From an uncultured Saprospiraceae bacterium (lineage in GTDB: Bacteria > Bacteroidota > Bacteroidia > Chitinophagales > Saprospiraceae), in assembly GCA_937941095.1 (NCBI GenBank), contig CALDYJ010000161.1, positions 1 to 34,656 of the forward strand: DNA of 34,656 nt. The letters run 5' to 3'. Shown piece after piece: positions 25,553 through 33,898 of the stretch. The notes under the pieces are model-generated. The model did not search any database. It saw only the letters and a program-made list of their open reading frames with translations, and had not been told where the DNA came from. Numbering within the stretch: the stretch's first letter is position 1; every line of letters begins with the position of its first letter. Made by a program: the position numbers and the translations under genes.

Positions 25553-26773
25553 TTATTTTCCATCCAAAACATCTCCTATCTTATTAAATGCGAAAACGCA
25601 TAGAAATATAGCTAAGCCTGGAAATACGGCTAACCACCAAGCTGAGGGCTTCTGACGAGCATTTGATAAGAGCTTGCCCCAAGTCATGATTTCTTCTGAA
25701 ACGCCTAATGCTAAAAAGGATAAACTTGCTTCTAATAGGATGGCTGAAGCCACGCCAAAAGCTAGGGTAATAACTACAGGTCTCATAGCATTAGGTAAGG
25801 CATGTACAAATAGACTTTTCCACGAAGGATTTCCAATTGCTTTTGAAGATTCGATGAATAATAATCCTCTAATCCTGAGCATTTCTGCTCGAACAAATTT
25901 TGCTATTGCTGGCCATTTAACTAAAGCAATAATCAGTATTAATGAAAGCATACTTGGGCGATTAATGATGGTCAACAAAGCAAATAAAAGTAGGAGTCCA
26001 GGAATGGCTTCCATAACTTCAATGATCCTCATAATGATAAGATCTAATGGTAGGTAAAATTTCTTTCTAAAACCAAATAGACCATCAATCTGATGGCCAG
26101 CAAATAAAAACAAGGTGGGAATTCCCAAAAGTGCTAAAATATTTCTCAAGATATCTCCAGCATTTTTTATTTCATTTCCTCCAAAGCTGATGTAAGACCA
26201 ATAAATTAAATAAAGCAATGATAAGCATGAAAACAAAATACCAAATGGGCCAAGTTTAAACGATTGATCACCAAAATATCCAGCGATGCTTCCAAAAAAC
26301 AAACCTATAATGGCTGCTAATAACATTGCCATTAAACCAACAATCAAAGCTACGCGAGTTCCATGGATTATTCCTGAGGCGACATCTTTTCCTAATTGCC
26401 CTGTCCCTAATGGATGTCTACCAAACCTATTTGTTTTTACTTTTGCTTCAAATGGTCCTTTGTAATTGTTTTTTAAATCAATAGTAATTCCTGAATAGGG
26501 TAGAAGTGGCCAAATGCTTTTTTCAAAGGTAATTTCATTCCAATCTTTGTTCGGAGCAGGATGTTTTATTTGTGACAAACCGAGCCCATTCGCATACGCA
26601 TTAAAAATGGGATAATAAGATTGCCCTTCATGTTTTGCGTAGATTGGTTTTTCATTGGCTATAAAATCTGCAAAAACAAAAAAGAATAGAAACAAACCAA
26701 TGATGAAAAAGGCAAACCTTCCGCTTCGAGTTTGACTTAATTTTTTTATAAGATTATTTCCTGAACTTTGCAT
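25553..26773 (-). CDS. peptide ABC importer permease, OppC/YejE-like
   Basis: This is an inner-membrane permease of a dipeptide/oligopeptide-type importer. It has an N-terminal helix (about 21-38), a long periplasmic segment (about 40-135, with IWPLLPYSG and the HPLGTGQLGKDV motif) and the typical core with the EAA-like loop ESSKAIGNPSWKSLFVHALPN (308-328). The long periplasmic segment is YejE-like. Unusually, about 74 residues (about 171-244) with two extra hydrophobic stretches are inserted between AGYFGDQ and the LIIMRIIEVMEAIPG helix, giving 406 residues instead of about 300-340. It starts 1 base after OppB on the same strand. No ATPase gene is adjacent. Confidence 0.87.
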   Translation of the reverse strand: MQSSGNNLIKKLSQTRSGRFAFFIIGLFLFFFVFADFIANEKPIYAKHEGQSYYPIFNAYANGLGLSQIKHPAPNKDWNEITFEKSIWPLLPYSGITIDLKNNYKGPFEAKVKTNRFGRHPLGTGQLGKDVASGIIHGTRVALIVGLMAMLLAAIIGLFFGSIAGYFGDQSFKLGPFGILFSCLSLLYLIYWSYISFGGNEIKNAGDILRNILALLGIPTLFLFAGHQIDGLFGFRKKFYLPLDLIIMRIIEVMEAIPGLLLLFALLTIINRPSMLSLILIIALVKWPAIAKFVRAEMLRIRGLLFIESSKAIGNPSWKSLFVHALPNAMRPVVITLAFGVASAILLEASLSFLALGVSEEIMTWGKLLSNARQKPSAWWLAVFPGLAIFLCVFAFNKIGDVLDGK

Positions 26774-26774
26774 A

Positions 26775-27851
26775 TCAGGAATTTTGATTATTTAATTGTA
26801 CTCTAGGATCAGCACAAGCATAGATTATGTCAGAAATAAGATTTCCTATTAAAGTCAAAATTGCTCCCATCATTGCAATTGTATAAACCAAAGGCCAATC
26901 TTGTTGAAGCAATCCTTCATAAGCTAAACGACCCATACCTGGAATGCTAAATATAATTTCAATGATAACAGAGCCTGCAATGGTAGCTGGAAAAACATAG
27001 GAGAATAATGTGATCAACGGAAACAAAGAATTTCTTAACCCATGTTTCCACAAAACCTTGTTTTTTGAAAGCCCTTTGACTTTTGCCGTTTTAATGTAAT
27101 CCGCATTCAAGGAATTTAACATGCTAGCTTTTACTTGTTTTGTGATGAATGCAAAAGCAACATAAGTGGTACAGAAAATGGGTAAAGCTAAGTGCCAACT
27201 TACATTTAGAAATTTGGAAATGAAAGAAGCGTCTCTGGAGAAAGAACTAATACCACCAGCTGGAAACAACTGTAAAAAATCTTGAGATGCTAAAAAAGTA
27301 ATCAACAGAGTTGCTAACCAAAAACCTGGAATCGAATATAGAAAATAAAGAAATAGATTTGTGCTTTTTTCCCATAAGGCCCCTTTTCGATCCGCAGAGT
27401 AAACACCTAAAGGAATTGAAATTAAATAGGCTAAAAGTATAGAAATTAAATTAATCAATAAAGTCCACTTAAGAGGACTACTTATTCTGCTTCTGATTGG
27501 TAGTCTATCAAAGTATGATTTTCCAAAATCTCCAAGTATAAAATTTGTAAACCATCTATGATATTGATTATTAAATCCATTCCATTTTATTTTAGGAATA
27601 ATGGGATAATTGTTCTGTTCATTTTTTCGAAATTCGAAATAAAAAACTGGTTTATCTAAGCCTAAATCTTTTGCGATGAGTAACCTTCTGCTTTGCTTAT
27701 CATCATAAGATTCATTGATAGATAGGTCTTCGTCCACAAATTTATCCAATGGATCTCCTGGGGTGTGCTTGCTTAAGAAGAAAACAAGCATAGATATGCC
27801 TACAAATGTAGGAATGAAATAAAGGATACGGATTATAATGTATTTAAGCAT
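26775..27851 (-). CDS. peptide ABC importer permease, OppB/YejB-like
   Basis: This 358-residue permease has the OppB/DppB layout. The N-terminal helix (FVGISMLVFFLSKHTPGDP) is followed by a long periplasmic segment (about 30-125), then the FGKSYFDRLPI region and the membrane core. The EAA-type loop is TAKVKGLSKNKVLWKHGLRN. The length matches YejB. It lies 8 bases after the binding lipoprotein gene and 1 base before OppC, so it belongs to one operon. Confidence 0.9.
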   Translation of the reverse strand: MLKYIIIRILYFIPTFVGISMLVFFLSKHTPGDPLDKFVDEDLSINESYDDKQSRRLLIAKDLGLDKPVFYFEFRKNEQNNYPIIPKIKWNGFNNQYHRWFTNFILGDFGKSYFDRLPIRSRISSPLKWTLLINLISILLAYLISIPLGVYSADRKGALWEKSTNLFLYFLYSIPGFWLATLLITFLASQDFLQLFPAGGISSFSRDASFISKFLNVSWHLALPIFCTTYVAFAFITKQVKASMLNSLNADYIKTAKVKGLSKNKVLWKHGLRNSLFPLITLFSYVFPATIAGSVIIEIIFSIPGMGRLAYEGLLQQDWPLVYTIAMMGAILTLIGNLISDIIYACADPRVQLNNQNS

Positions 27852-27859
27852 ACGAATGC

Positions 27860-29611
27860 TTACTTCTTTTTATTGATGTATTCAGGGAAATACCCTGGTC
27901 TTTGTCTAGAAGTTACAAGATTTTCTACTTTATTGCTTGAAAGCATTAAAGCTTTTGGCAAATACAAAAAGATTACGGGTTGTTCGTCGTAAATTATTTG
28001 GTGCAATTCCAGGTACATGGCTTTTCTTCTTTGATCATCATCACACTCGTGCCTTATAGCATCAATAAGTTCATCTGCCCTTGTGTTATTAAATCTTGGA
28101 TAATTTCCTCCTTTCGGAGCTATGCTTTCTGAGTGCCATCTATTTTTAGGATCAAACAGACCTGTTGGAGCAGTAGTACCGGTTCCAGCAATGTCATATT
28201 TACCTGTTTTCAAATGATCGTTTCGAATGAGCTTAGCATCTTTTGTTATGACATTTATTTTGAATCCAGCTTTTTTGGCAGAATTTTTAAACAGTTCAGA
28301 GATTGGTTTCATATTTTTTCCAGAACTGGTTACATAAAAATCTAAACTTAAATCTTTCTTTTTGCCATTGATCATTTTGTCTTTTATACCATCATTGTCT
28401 GAATCTCCCCATCCCGCAGAGGCCAAAATCTCAGCGCTTAAACTTGGATCATATTTTCTTGGACTCAAAGAGCTATCATAAAATTTTGCTTTGGGTGGAT
28501 AAGGTCCTGAAAGAGATTGCGCATACCCATAAGTAACGTTATCGATAATCTCTTCTATGTTTGTCGCATGTGCTAAAGCTTGTCTTACTTTTTTATCTTT
28601 TAAAAGGCCAAATTCATTATTGAGCGTTAAGTAATAAATGGCATTTATGTCGTATGAACAATCTTTTACATTGGCCTTTGATTTTTGATCATTGAATAAA
28701 TCAAAAGAAAGGTCACCGCATATATCAAGCTCGTTATTTCCAAGTTTAGTGAGAGCCGTTACATGATCTGGAATTACTTCATAAACAATTTGTTCTGGAA
28801 TCGCTGTAAAATTTTTCTCACCCCACCAATTTTTCTTTTTCTCTAAGACAATTTTTTGTCCTGTGACCCATTCCTTTAGCCGGTAAGGGCCAGCTCCAAT
28901 AATTTGCTCAGGTATCCTGCTAACTTCTGGAGACATAAATTTTTCACCAACAGCTAATGCGCTTGAATTATCTGCAAATACATCTTGCAAGTTTTTTTCA
29001 TTTTGCATGGTTTCAAAAGAATATTCTCTTAAACTTTTTTCTGGGTCATATACGTGTTCTGGATAAAGTAACATAGTGCCTATGGTTTCTTCTGTCAGAA
29101 TGTGGCATTTATCTGTGAGAATACTGAATTTCCTTTCTTGGGTTTCATCAATTTCGAAACCTTTAAATAAATCGGCTATCGGGCCATACCTTGTTTTTAC
29201 TTTTGGGTGGTAAATAATCTTAGTTGAAAAAATGACGTCATGAACAGTAATAGGTTTTCCGTCATCCCATTTTGCTTCTTCTCTAATTTCAAAGGTATAT
29301 TTTTTACCTCCTTCGAATGGGCCTTTTTCAATGGCTGAAATGATGGGATTATTTTTTGCTAAATAGGGTATGAGGGAGAGATCCTTCGGATTTATGTCAA
29401 GTAAACCTCCATATATAAGTCTATAAATTTGTCTCGCACTTGTGGTGGCCAATATGGGTGAAAGACCACTTGGTTCTTTCATAATTCTAACAGTTACTGT
29501 AGCATTATCAACACGAGTGTTTTGGTTTGCGATTTCTTTGGTTTCAGTTTTACAAGCAAAAACCAAACAAAAAAACAACAAAAAAAGGCTTATAGAAGAT
29601 GTTTTATTCAT
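27860..29611 (-). CDS. peptide-binding lipoprotein of an ABC importer (SBP family 5)
   Basis: This is a 583-residue solute-binding protein of the SBP_bac_5 family. The signal ends in LVFAC with lipidated C20, so it is membrane-anchored. Family features include MKEPSGLSPILATTSARQIYRLIYGGLL near the mature start, WDDGKPITVHDVIFS, GAGPYRLKEW, and the late region with FLYLPKALM. Substrates are probably peptides, but family 5 also binds nickel chelates and other ligands. It begins the operon with two permeases and lies divergent from the epimerase gene. Confidence 0.9.
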   Translation of the reverse strand: MNKTSSISLFLLFFCLVFACKTETKEIANQNTRVDNATVTVRIMKEPSGLSPILATTSARQIYRLIYGGLLDINPKDLSLIPYLAKNNPIISAIEKGPFEGGKKYTFEIREEAKWDDGKPITVHDVIFSTKIIYHPKVKTRYGPIADLFKGFEIDETQERKFSILTDKCHILTEETIGTMLLYPEHVYDPEKSLREYSFETMQNEKNLQDVFADNSSALAVGEKFMSPEVSRIPEQIIGAGPYRLKEWVTGQKIVLEKKKNWWGEKNFTAIPEQIVYEVIPDHVTALTKLGNNELDICGDLSFDLFNDQKSKANVKDCSYDINAIYYLTLNNEFGLLKDKKVRQALAHATNIEEIIDNVTYGYAQSLSGPYPPKAKFYDSSLSPRKYDPSLSAEILASAGWGDSDNDGIKDKMINGKKKDLSLDFYVTSSGKNMKPISELFKNSAKKAGFKINVITKDAKLIRNDHLKTGKYDIAGTGTTAPTGLFDPKNRWHSESIAPKGGNYPRFNNTRADELIDAIRHECDDDQRRKAMYLELHQIIYDEQPVIFLYLPKALMLSSNKVENLVTSRQRPGYFPEYINKKK

Positions 29612-29675
29612 TATGGAAGATTATACGAGCTAATTTAAGTAATATAAAGTATTTAGTGCTCAGACTATAAATAAT

Positions 29676-29706
29676 GTTCATAGTTTGAATGATAATGAAC
29701 TTTTTT
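29676..29706 (+). promoter_or_regulatory. hairpin followed by T-run in the divergent gap
   Basis: GTTCAT (29676-29681) pairs with ATGAAC (29695-29700) around a 13-base loop, and six T follow at once (29701-29706). The form is terminator-like, but no rightward gene precedes it. If transcription toward the epimerase starts upstream, it could act as an attenuator. The short stem makes chance possible. Confidence 0.28.
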
Positions 29707-29743
29707 AAAACTATTCTATTATGAGTTTAATAAATTCGATTAA

Positions 29744-30649
29744 ATGTCAAAAGTATTAATTGCAGGTGGGACAGGTTTAATAGGTAAGGTCATTTCAAAA
29801 AAACTAATGGCTAAGAATATTTCAGTTGCCCTACTAAGTAGGAAGGAAAATCTTGCAGGGCCAATACCTGCTTTTAGATGGTCATTTAAAGAAAACTTTA
29901 TAGATCCAAGAGCCTTAGAAGGAGTGGAATACATTATTAACCTAGCAGGTGCAGGTATAGCTGATAAGCTCTGGACACAAAAGAGAAAAGACCTTATTAT
30001 TAGTAGTCGTGTTAATGGAAATAAGTTAATTGCAAACTACATCAATGAAGGGAAGATTAATTTAAAGAAATACCTCTCGGCCTCTGCAATTGGCTTTTAT
30101 GGGGACCGCGGGCAGGAAGTACTAGATGAAACAAGTTCTTCGAGCAATGGTTTTTTATCCACTTCAACTCAAGCTTGGGAAAAAGCTATTGATGAAGTTG
30201 TCGCTACAAAAACTCCATGCGCCATATTTAGAATAGGATTAGTTCTTGCAAATGAGGGTGGTGTATTTCCCAAATTGATGATGACAGCTAAATTTGGTCT
30301 TGGTTCTTATTTTGGAAGTGGAGAGCAGTTTTATTCTTGGATCCATATTGAAGATATGGCCAACATGATTATTTGGGCTTTAGAAAATGAAAACATGCTT
30401 GGAGTTTATAATGGAACCGCGCCAAATCCAATCACAAATAAAGAAATTATTAAAGCCATTTTGGATAAGAAAGGTGGATTTAAACTAATCGCGCCGGTAC
30501 CTTCTTTCCTATTAAAAACAATGATGGGAGAATTATCCTCCGCTGTATTAGGAGGATCTAAGGTTCTGCCCAAAAGAGCAATTGAAGATGGATTTAAATT
30601 TGAATATGAATGGATAGATTCTGCCCTTGATCAATTAATGAATGACTAG
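29744..30649 (+). CDS. TIGR01777-family NAD(P)-dependent epimerase (YfcH-like)
   Basis: This is a 301-residue protein of the short-chain dehydrogenase superfamily. It has the nucleotide-binding GGTGLIG (8-14), the NLAGAGIADKLWTQKRK region, LSASAIGFYGDRG (the S-Y active-site region) and the C-terminal LGGSKVLPKRA segment with the DUF1731 signature. These features mark the TIGR01777/YfcH group, named from SulA-like proteins but without known substrates. It is alone on the plus strand. Its last 15 bases overlap the 3' end of the CotH gene. Confidence 0.9.
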   Translation: MSKVLIAGGTGLIGKVISKKLMAKNISVALLSRKENLAGPIPAFRWSFKENFIDPRALEGVEYIINLAGAGIADKLWTQKRKDLIISSRVNGNKLIANYINEGKINLKKYLSASAIGFYGDRGQEVLDETSSSSNGFLSTSTQAWEKAIDEVVATKTPCAIFRIGLVLANEGGVFPKLMMTAKFGLGSYFGSGEQFYSWIHIEDMANMIIWALENENMLGVYNGTAPNPITNKEIIKAILDKKGGFKLIAPVPSFLLKTMMGELSSAVLGGSKVLPKRAIEDGFKFEYEWIDSALDQLMND

Positions 30650-32227
30650 TTTGATGACTTCAAGCCCCTCGATTTTAACGAAATAAAGACCAATGGCAAG
30701 ATTTAAATTTTGAAATGAAATTACATTTTCTCCAGCAGTGAGTTCTGTATATTGACTACTTATTAATGCACCACTAGCATTAAAGATGCTGATGTTTTTT
30801 GATTGTCCTTCTTGACTAAAATATTTTAATGTAAAACTCGCTGAACTTGGATTAGGATAAATTATGGTGCCATTTTGATTGACTTGTTTTTGTAGTTTTG
30901 GCAAATTTAAATCTATCCAATCAATTCTTTCGCATATCCAATTTTTTAAAAGCTGTGTTTCATCTTCATATTGATCACCAGCATTCCAATCCCAAATGAC
31001 ATTTGTACCTAGTATAGGCCATTTGGTAAAATTACGTTCTTTCGCTTCATCAACTATGCTTGCCCATTGGTCGACTTTTTGTCCAAAGCGTTCACAAGAA
31101 ATTAATTCGCCTCTCCATTTTTCCCACCTTTGGTTTATAAGTTGTACAAAGTGTGGGCTTGCCATCAGCTTTTCAACCCAAAAAGGAATTTGTGAGGGAA
31201 AGTCCCAATAGTCGTTATCAAATTCCCAATCAAAGGGTTTTGTATGATAATCACAGCAGTAATTTCCAAAACCAAAATTATAATCCCATATGGGACCAAG
31301 TTTAAGCTTATCATTAACTGAATTAGCGTCCTTGTGCATAAAAGTACTCAAGCGATATCCATCCGGATTTTTACTGAGTTCATTGATGATAAAATAATCT
31401 GCAAAGTTGACGGCATCAATGTATGGCAAATATGCCTCGTGCAATTCATTAGGACTAGCTTCAAACATGGCCAATTCAAAATCGTCAATGTGGTTTTTTA
31501 TGTAATCAGCCTGTAGATCTGTGATTTCATCAGGCTTCGGATATACGTATTGATATAAAATATTTACTTCTTCACCATCATAAATAAATGCTTGCGCTTC
31601 CCATCCTAAACTTTTATGCCACCACGAATCAATTCTTATGATGTAACCACCTTCAGCAGGCTGGTCGATATTAGCTTCTCCAAAGGAAGTGATGTCGATG
31701 CGATCCTTATCTCGTTTTATTTTTTCCATAAACACAAAAATGCCTAGGTACTCATCATTGACGATGACTTCACAATATTTTGTTCTTGATGCATAATAGC
31801 CCATTTCGCGAGCCAGTTCATAAGCCAAGACATTTCGCATAAATGATTTGTCTGTTTCAGGTGCGTATAAAACCCAATCATTTTCTTTTGGAAAACCTAA
31901 AAGGCTAACATTATTATTTTCTCCATTTTCTTTTTGAGTTTCGAAGGCATAAGAAACCTTGTCTCTTGCGACAGAGCCATTCCCTCTTATCTCAATCGCT
32001 ATGTTGCCATCGTAGGCAGTAAATGGATCTGCTAGGTTATTTCTTTCATTTTCACCATTATAGATGATGCCTAAATGAGCTCCGATTTTAGGTTCATTAG
32101 GAATAGAGTCCAAACCATTTGTGGTAATAATAAAAATAGGCAGATCAGAGGATTCCAAAATACCTTGTTGAGCGTAGAATTGTAATTGAAATGTAACTAG
32201 CGTTAGTATGGTGTAAATAGCTTTCAA
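30635..32227 (-). CDS. CotH kinase-like secreted protein with T9SS sorting domain
   Basis: This 530-residue exported protein has a signal peptide (about 1-20), a CotH-family region (about 28-425) and a T9SS type-A C-terminal domain (about 452-530, with IIYPNPSSASF and NLAIGLYFVKIEG). CotH-family proteins of Bacillus spore coats are atypical kinases. Matching segments here are K90 in RDKVSYAFE, EKIKRDKDRID (168-178) and the metal-binding WDYNFGFGN (314-322). It is expected at the cell surface. In other bacteria CotH domains are joined to matrix or adhesion proteins, so a surface role is plausible. The 3' end overlaps the epimerase gene by 15 bases. Confidence 0.88.
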   Translation of the reverse strand: MKAIYTILTLVTFQLQFYAQQGILESSDLPIFIITTNGLDSIPNEPKIGAHLGIIYNGENERNNLADPFTAYDGNIAIEIRGNGSVARDKVSYAFETQKENGENNNVSLLGFPKENDWVLYAPETDKSFMRNVLAYELAREMGYYASRTKYCEVIVNDEYLGIFVFMEKIKRDKDRIDITSFGEANIDQPAEGGYIIRIDSWWHKSLGWEAQAFIYDGEEVNILYQYVYPKPDEITDLQADYIKNHIDDFELAMFEASPNELHEAYLPYIDAVNFADYFIINELSKNPDGYRLSTFMHKDANSVNDKLKLGPIWDYNFGFGNYCCDYHTKPFDWEFDNDYWDFPSQIPFWVEKLMASPHFVQLINQRWEKWRGELISCERFGQKVDQWASIVDEAKERNFTKWPILGTNVIWDWNAGDQYEDETQLLKNWICERIDWIDLNLPKLQKQVNQNGTIIYPNPSSASFTLKYFSQEGQSKNISIFNASGALISSQYTELTAGENVISFQNLNLAIGLYFVKIEGLEVIKLVIH

Positions 32228-32258
32228 TACCTTAGTTTCTTGTTCTAATGGTAATATA

Positions 32259-32690
32259 CTACTTAAATACTTCTATCTCTTTATTTTTAACAACCAGGTC
32301 TGTAAACTTGCCTTTAAATCTTGTGGCTTTTACAATATGATTATCTATCCAGTGATAGTTTCCTCCTCTTGGTTTTCCAAACAAGATGCCGTGGTAATTA
32401 AACTCGTTCTTTTGTAACCAATACTCTGTAACTTCTCTGTGCTCCTCTGTTCTTGATGTAAAGAAAGTGATGATGTGACCCTCTTCATACCATTTATTAA
32501 GGATCTTTTTTGCATCCAAATAAGGCATACAAGTCTTCATCCTTTCTGGTTCCTCATTAGGAATATCGTCGCAAATTGTACCATCTATGTCTATTAGAAA
32601 ATTTTTAACTCCATCTGAAAGGATTGGGCTAATCTTTTCGCCCTTCTCATTAAGGGTTTCTTCTAATTGATGTTTATTATCTTCTTTCAT
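32259..32690 (-). CDS. small HAD-superfamily hydrolase
   Basis: This is a 143-residue capless HAD protein. The motifs are DIDGT (34-38, nucleophile D34 and acid D36), TSR at 78-80, K106 and D116 in WIDN. The motif I Asp-Asp pair indicates a phosphatase-type mechanism. Related proteins in this phylum are sometimes labelled phosphoheptose isomerase, but the HAD motifs do not support that name. It lies 31 bases before CotH and 93 bases after the M23 gene on the same strand. The substrate is unknown. Confidence 0.8.
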   Translation of the reverse strand: MKEDNKHQLEETLNEKGEKISPILSDGVKNFLIDIDGTICDDIPNEEPERMKTCMPYLDAKKILNKWYEEGHIITFFTSRTEEHREVTEYWLQKNEFNYHGILFGKPRGGNYHWIDNHIVKATRFKGKFTDLVVKNKEIEVFK

Positions 32691-32783
32691 ACTAAATTGA
32701 ATACAAATGAAATGTAAAATTAGCTTAAATGTTCATCAATTGCTCAAATATTTCAAAACTTATTGTATTTTTTACATTAAGCC

Positions 32784-33674
32784 TTAAAATTGAATGTAAT
32801 CCACTGGATTTAGGGCTTTTCCATCTTGCCAAAGTTCAAAATGCAAATGTGGCCCATCGGTATGAGTACCAGTATTTCCGATTATGGCTATTGCTTCCCC
32901 AGCCTTTACAAAATCACCTTGTTTTTTCAAAAGAGATGAATTGTGCTTGTAAAACGTAATTATATTGTTTTGGTGTTGAATGCCTATGGTTTGGCCTGAT
33001 TCCATCGTCCAATCTGCAACTATTACAAAACCATCCATGACTGTTTTGATTGGCGTATTTTTAGGCGCAACCAAATCTACTCCAAGGTGTTTCTTTTCGG
33101 GCATAAAAGAGCCACTTAATCTCCCTTTTAAAGGCGGTATAAAATACAACTTATTTAATGGGAGAACCCTAGATTCACTGCTGCTCTTAGCTAAAAGGGC
33201 TTCTTTTTTTTGATTCTTTTCTTCAGCAATTTCGTTTCTTAATTCTGCATCTTCTTTTACTTTTTTTACTGATAGGATGTGTTCTTGTGGATCAACATTT
33301 TTTTGTTGTTTTTTAACACTTTCTTCATTTTCTACGCTATCCCTTAGCATATTCATAAACCTTGTGGTGTATGTTTTCTGTGCAATTAATTGTTGTTCTA
33401 GCTCATCTAGTTCCTTATTCAGACTAGTAATTTCTTCATATTGCGCTAGTTCACCATAGCCAGGAACCATTTTTTTTAAAGGTGTAAATATGATTAATGA
33501 ACCGATGGAAATGGTCAGCAATATAAAAGTAAGTATACCGCTAGCAATTGCTTGCCAGATGGTGAAATTAAAGGAGATTTTCTCCTCAAAAGTTTCTTTT
33601 CTTTGAAGTATGAATCTGTAAGATTTCTTTAAATTGTCTTTTAAGGAATGTTCTTTATGATTTTCGGACGGCAT
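32784..33674 (-). CDS. membrane-anchored M23 metallopeptidase
   Basis: This 296-residue inner-membrane protein has a hydrophobic anchor at about 40-63, a charged coiled-coil-like segment (about 78-165, Lys/Glu-rich) and a LytM-type M23 domain at about 180-296. The zinc ligands H196 and D200 (in KKHLGVD) and H278 (in PHLHFE) are present, and H244 fits the second catalytic histidine. It should cleave peptidoglycan cross-bridges, or activate an amidase, in the periplasm. The ATG at 33674 is supported by an exact -7 box at 33716-33723. Confidence 0.9.
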   Translation of the reverse strand: MPSENHKEHSLKDNLKKSYRFILQRKETFEEKISFNFTIWQAIASGILTFILLTISIGSLIIFTPLKKMVPGYGELAQYEEITSLNKELDELEQQLIAQKTYTTRFMNMLRDSVENEESVKKQQKNVDPQEHILSVKKVKEDAELRNEIAEEKNQKKEALLAKSSSESRVLPLNKLYFIPPLKGRLSGSFMPEKKHLGVDLVAPKNTPIKTVMDGFVIVADWTMESGQTIGIQHQNNIITFYKHNSSLLKKQGDFVKAGEAIAIIGNTGTHTDGPHLHFELWQDGKALNPVDYIQF

Positions 33675-33715
33675 TCTGGCCTTTTTTCGGAAAAATTAAA
33701 ATAATTTTGGTGTTT

Positions 33716-33723
33716 CAAAGTTA
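33716..33723 (-). promoter_or_regulatory. -7 box of the M23 peptidase promoter
   Basis: The minus strand reads TAACTTTG, an exact TAnnTTTG match, giving a leader of about 35 bases. No clear -33 element is seen upstream. Confidence 0.5.
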
Positions 33724-33793
33724 GTATTGTAGTTAGAAAAAATACATCGAAAAGCCTTTTTTACTTGATTTTTTCTAAGCATACACTAAACCG

Positions 33794-33823
33794 TTGACAT
33801 TATTAAGCGTATAATTAGCTTTG
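33794..33823 (+). promoter_or_regulatory. complete -33/-7 promoter of the PorW-like gene
   Basis: TTG (33794-33796), then 19 bases, then TAGCTTTG (33816-33823) is the full Bacteroidota consensus arrangement. It gives a start near 33830 and a leader of about 70 bases, and so supports transcription of the TTG-initiated gene downstream. Confidence 0.6.
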
Positions 33824-33898
33824 GGGATCACTAAAAGAGAAAATTTGAAGATAAATTCTCTCAAGAATCCTTTATCAAAGTGCATTAAATCTAAGATT

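Noticed and set aside
25674..26057. 127-codon plus-strand ORF inside the OppC-like gene
   Set aside because: It is a shadow of the permease EAA-loop and helix region, with no independent evidence.
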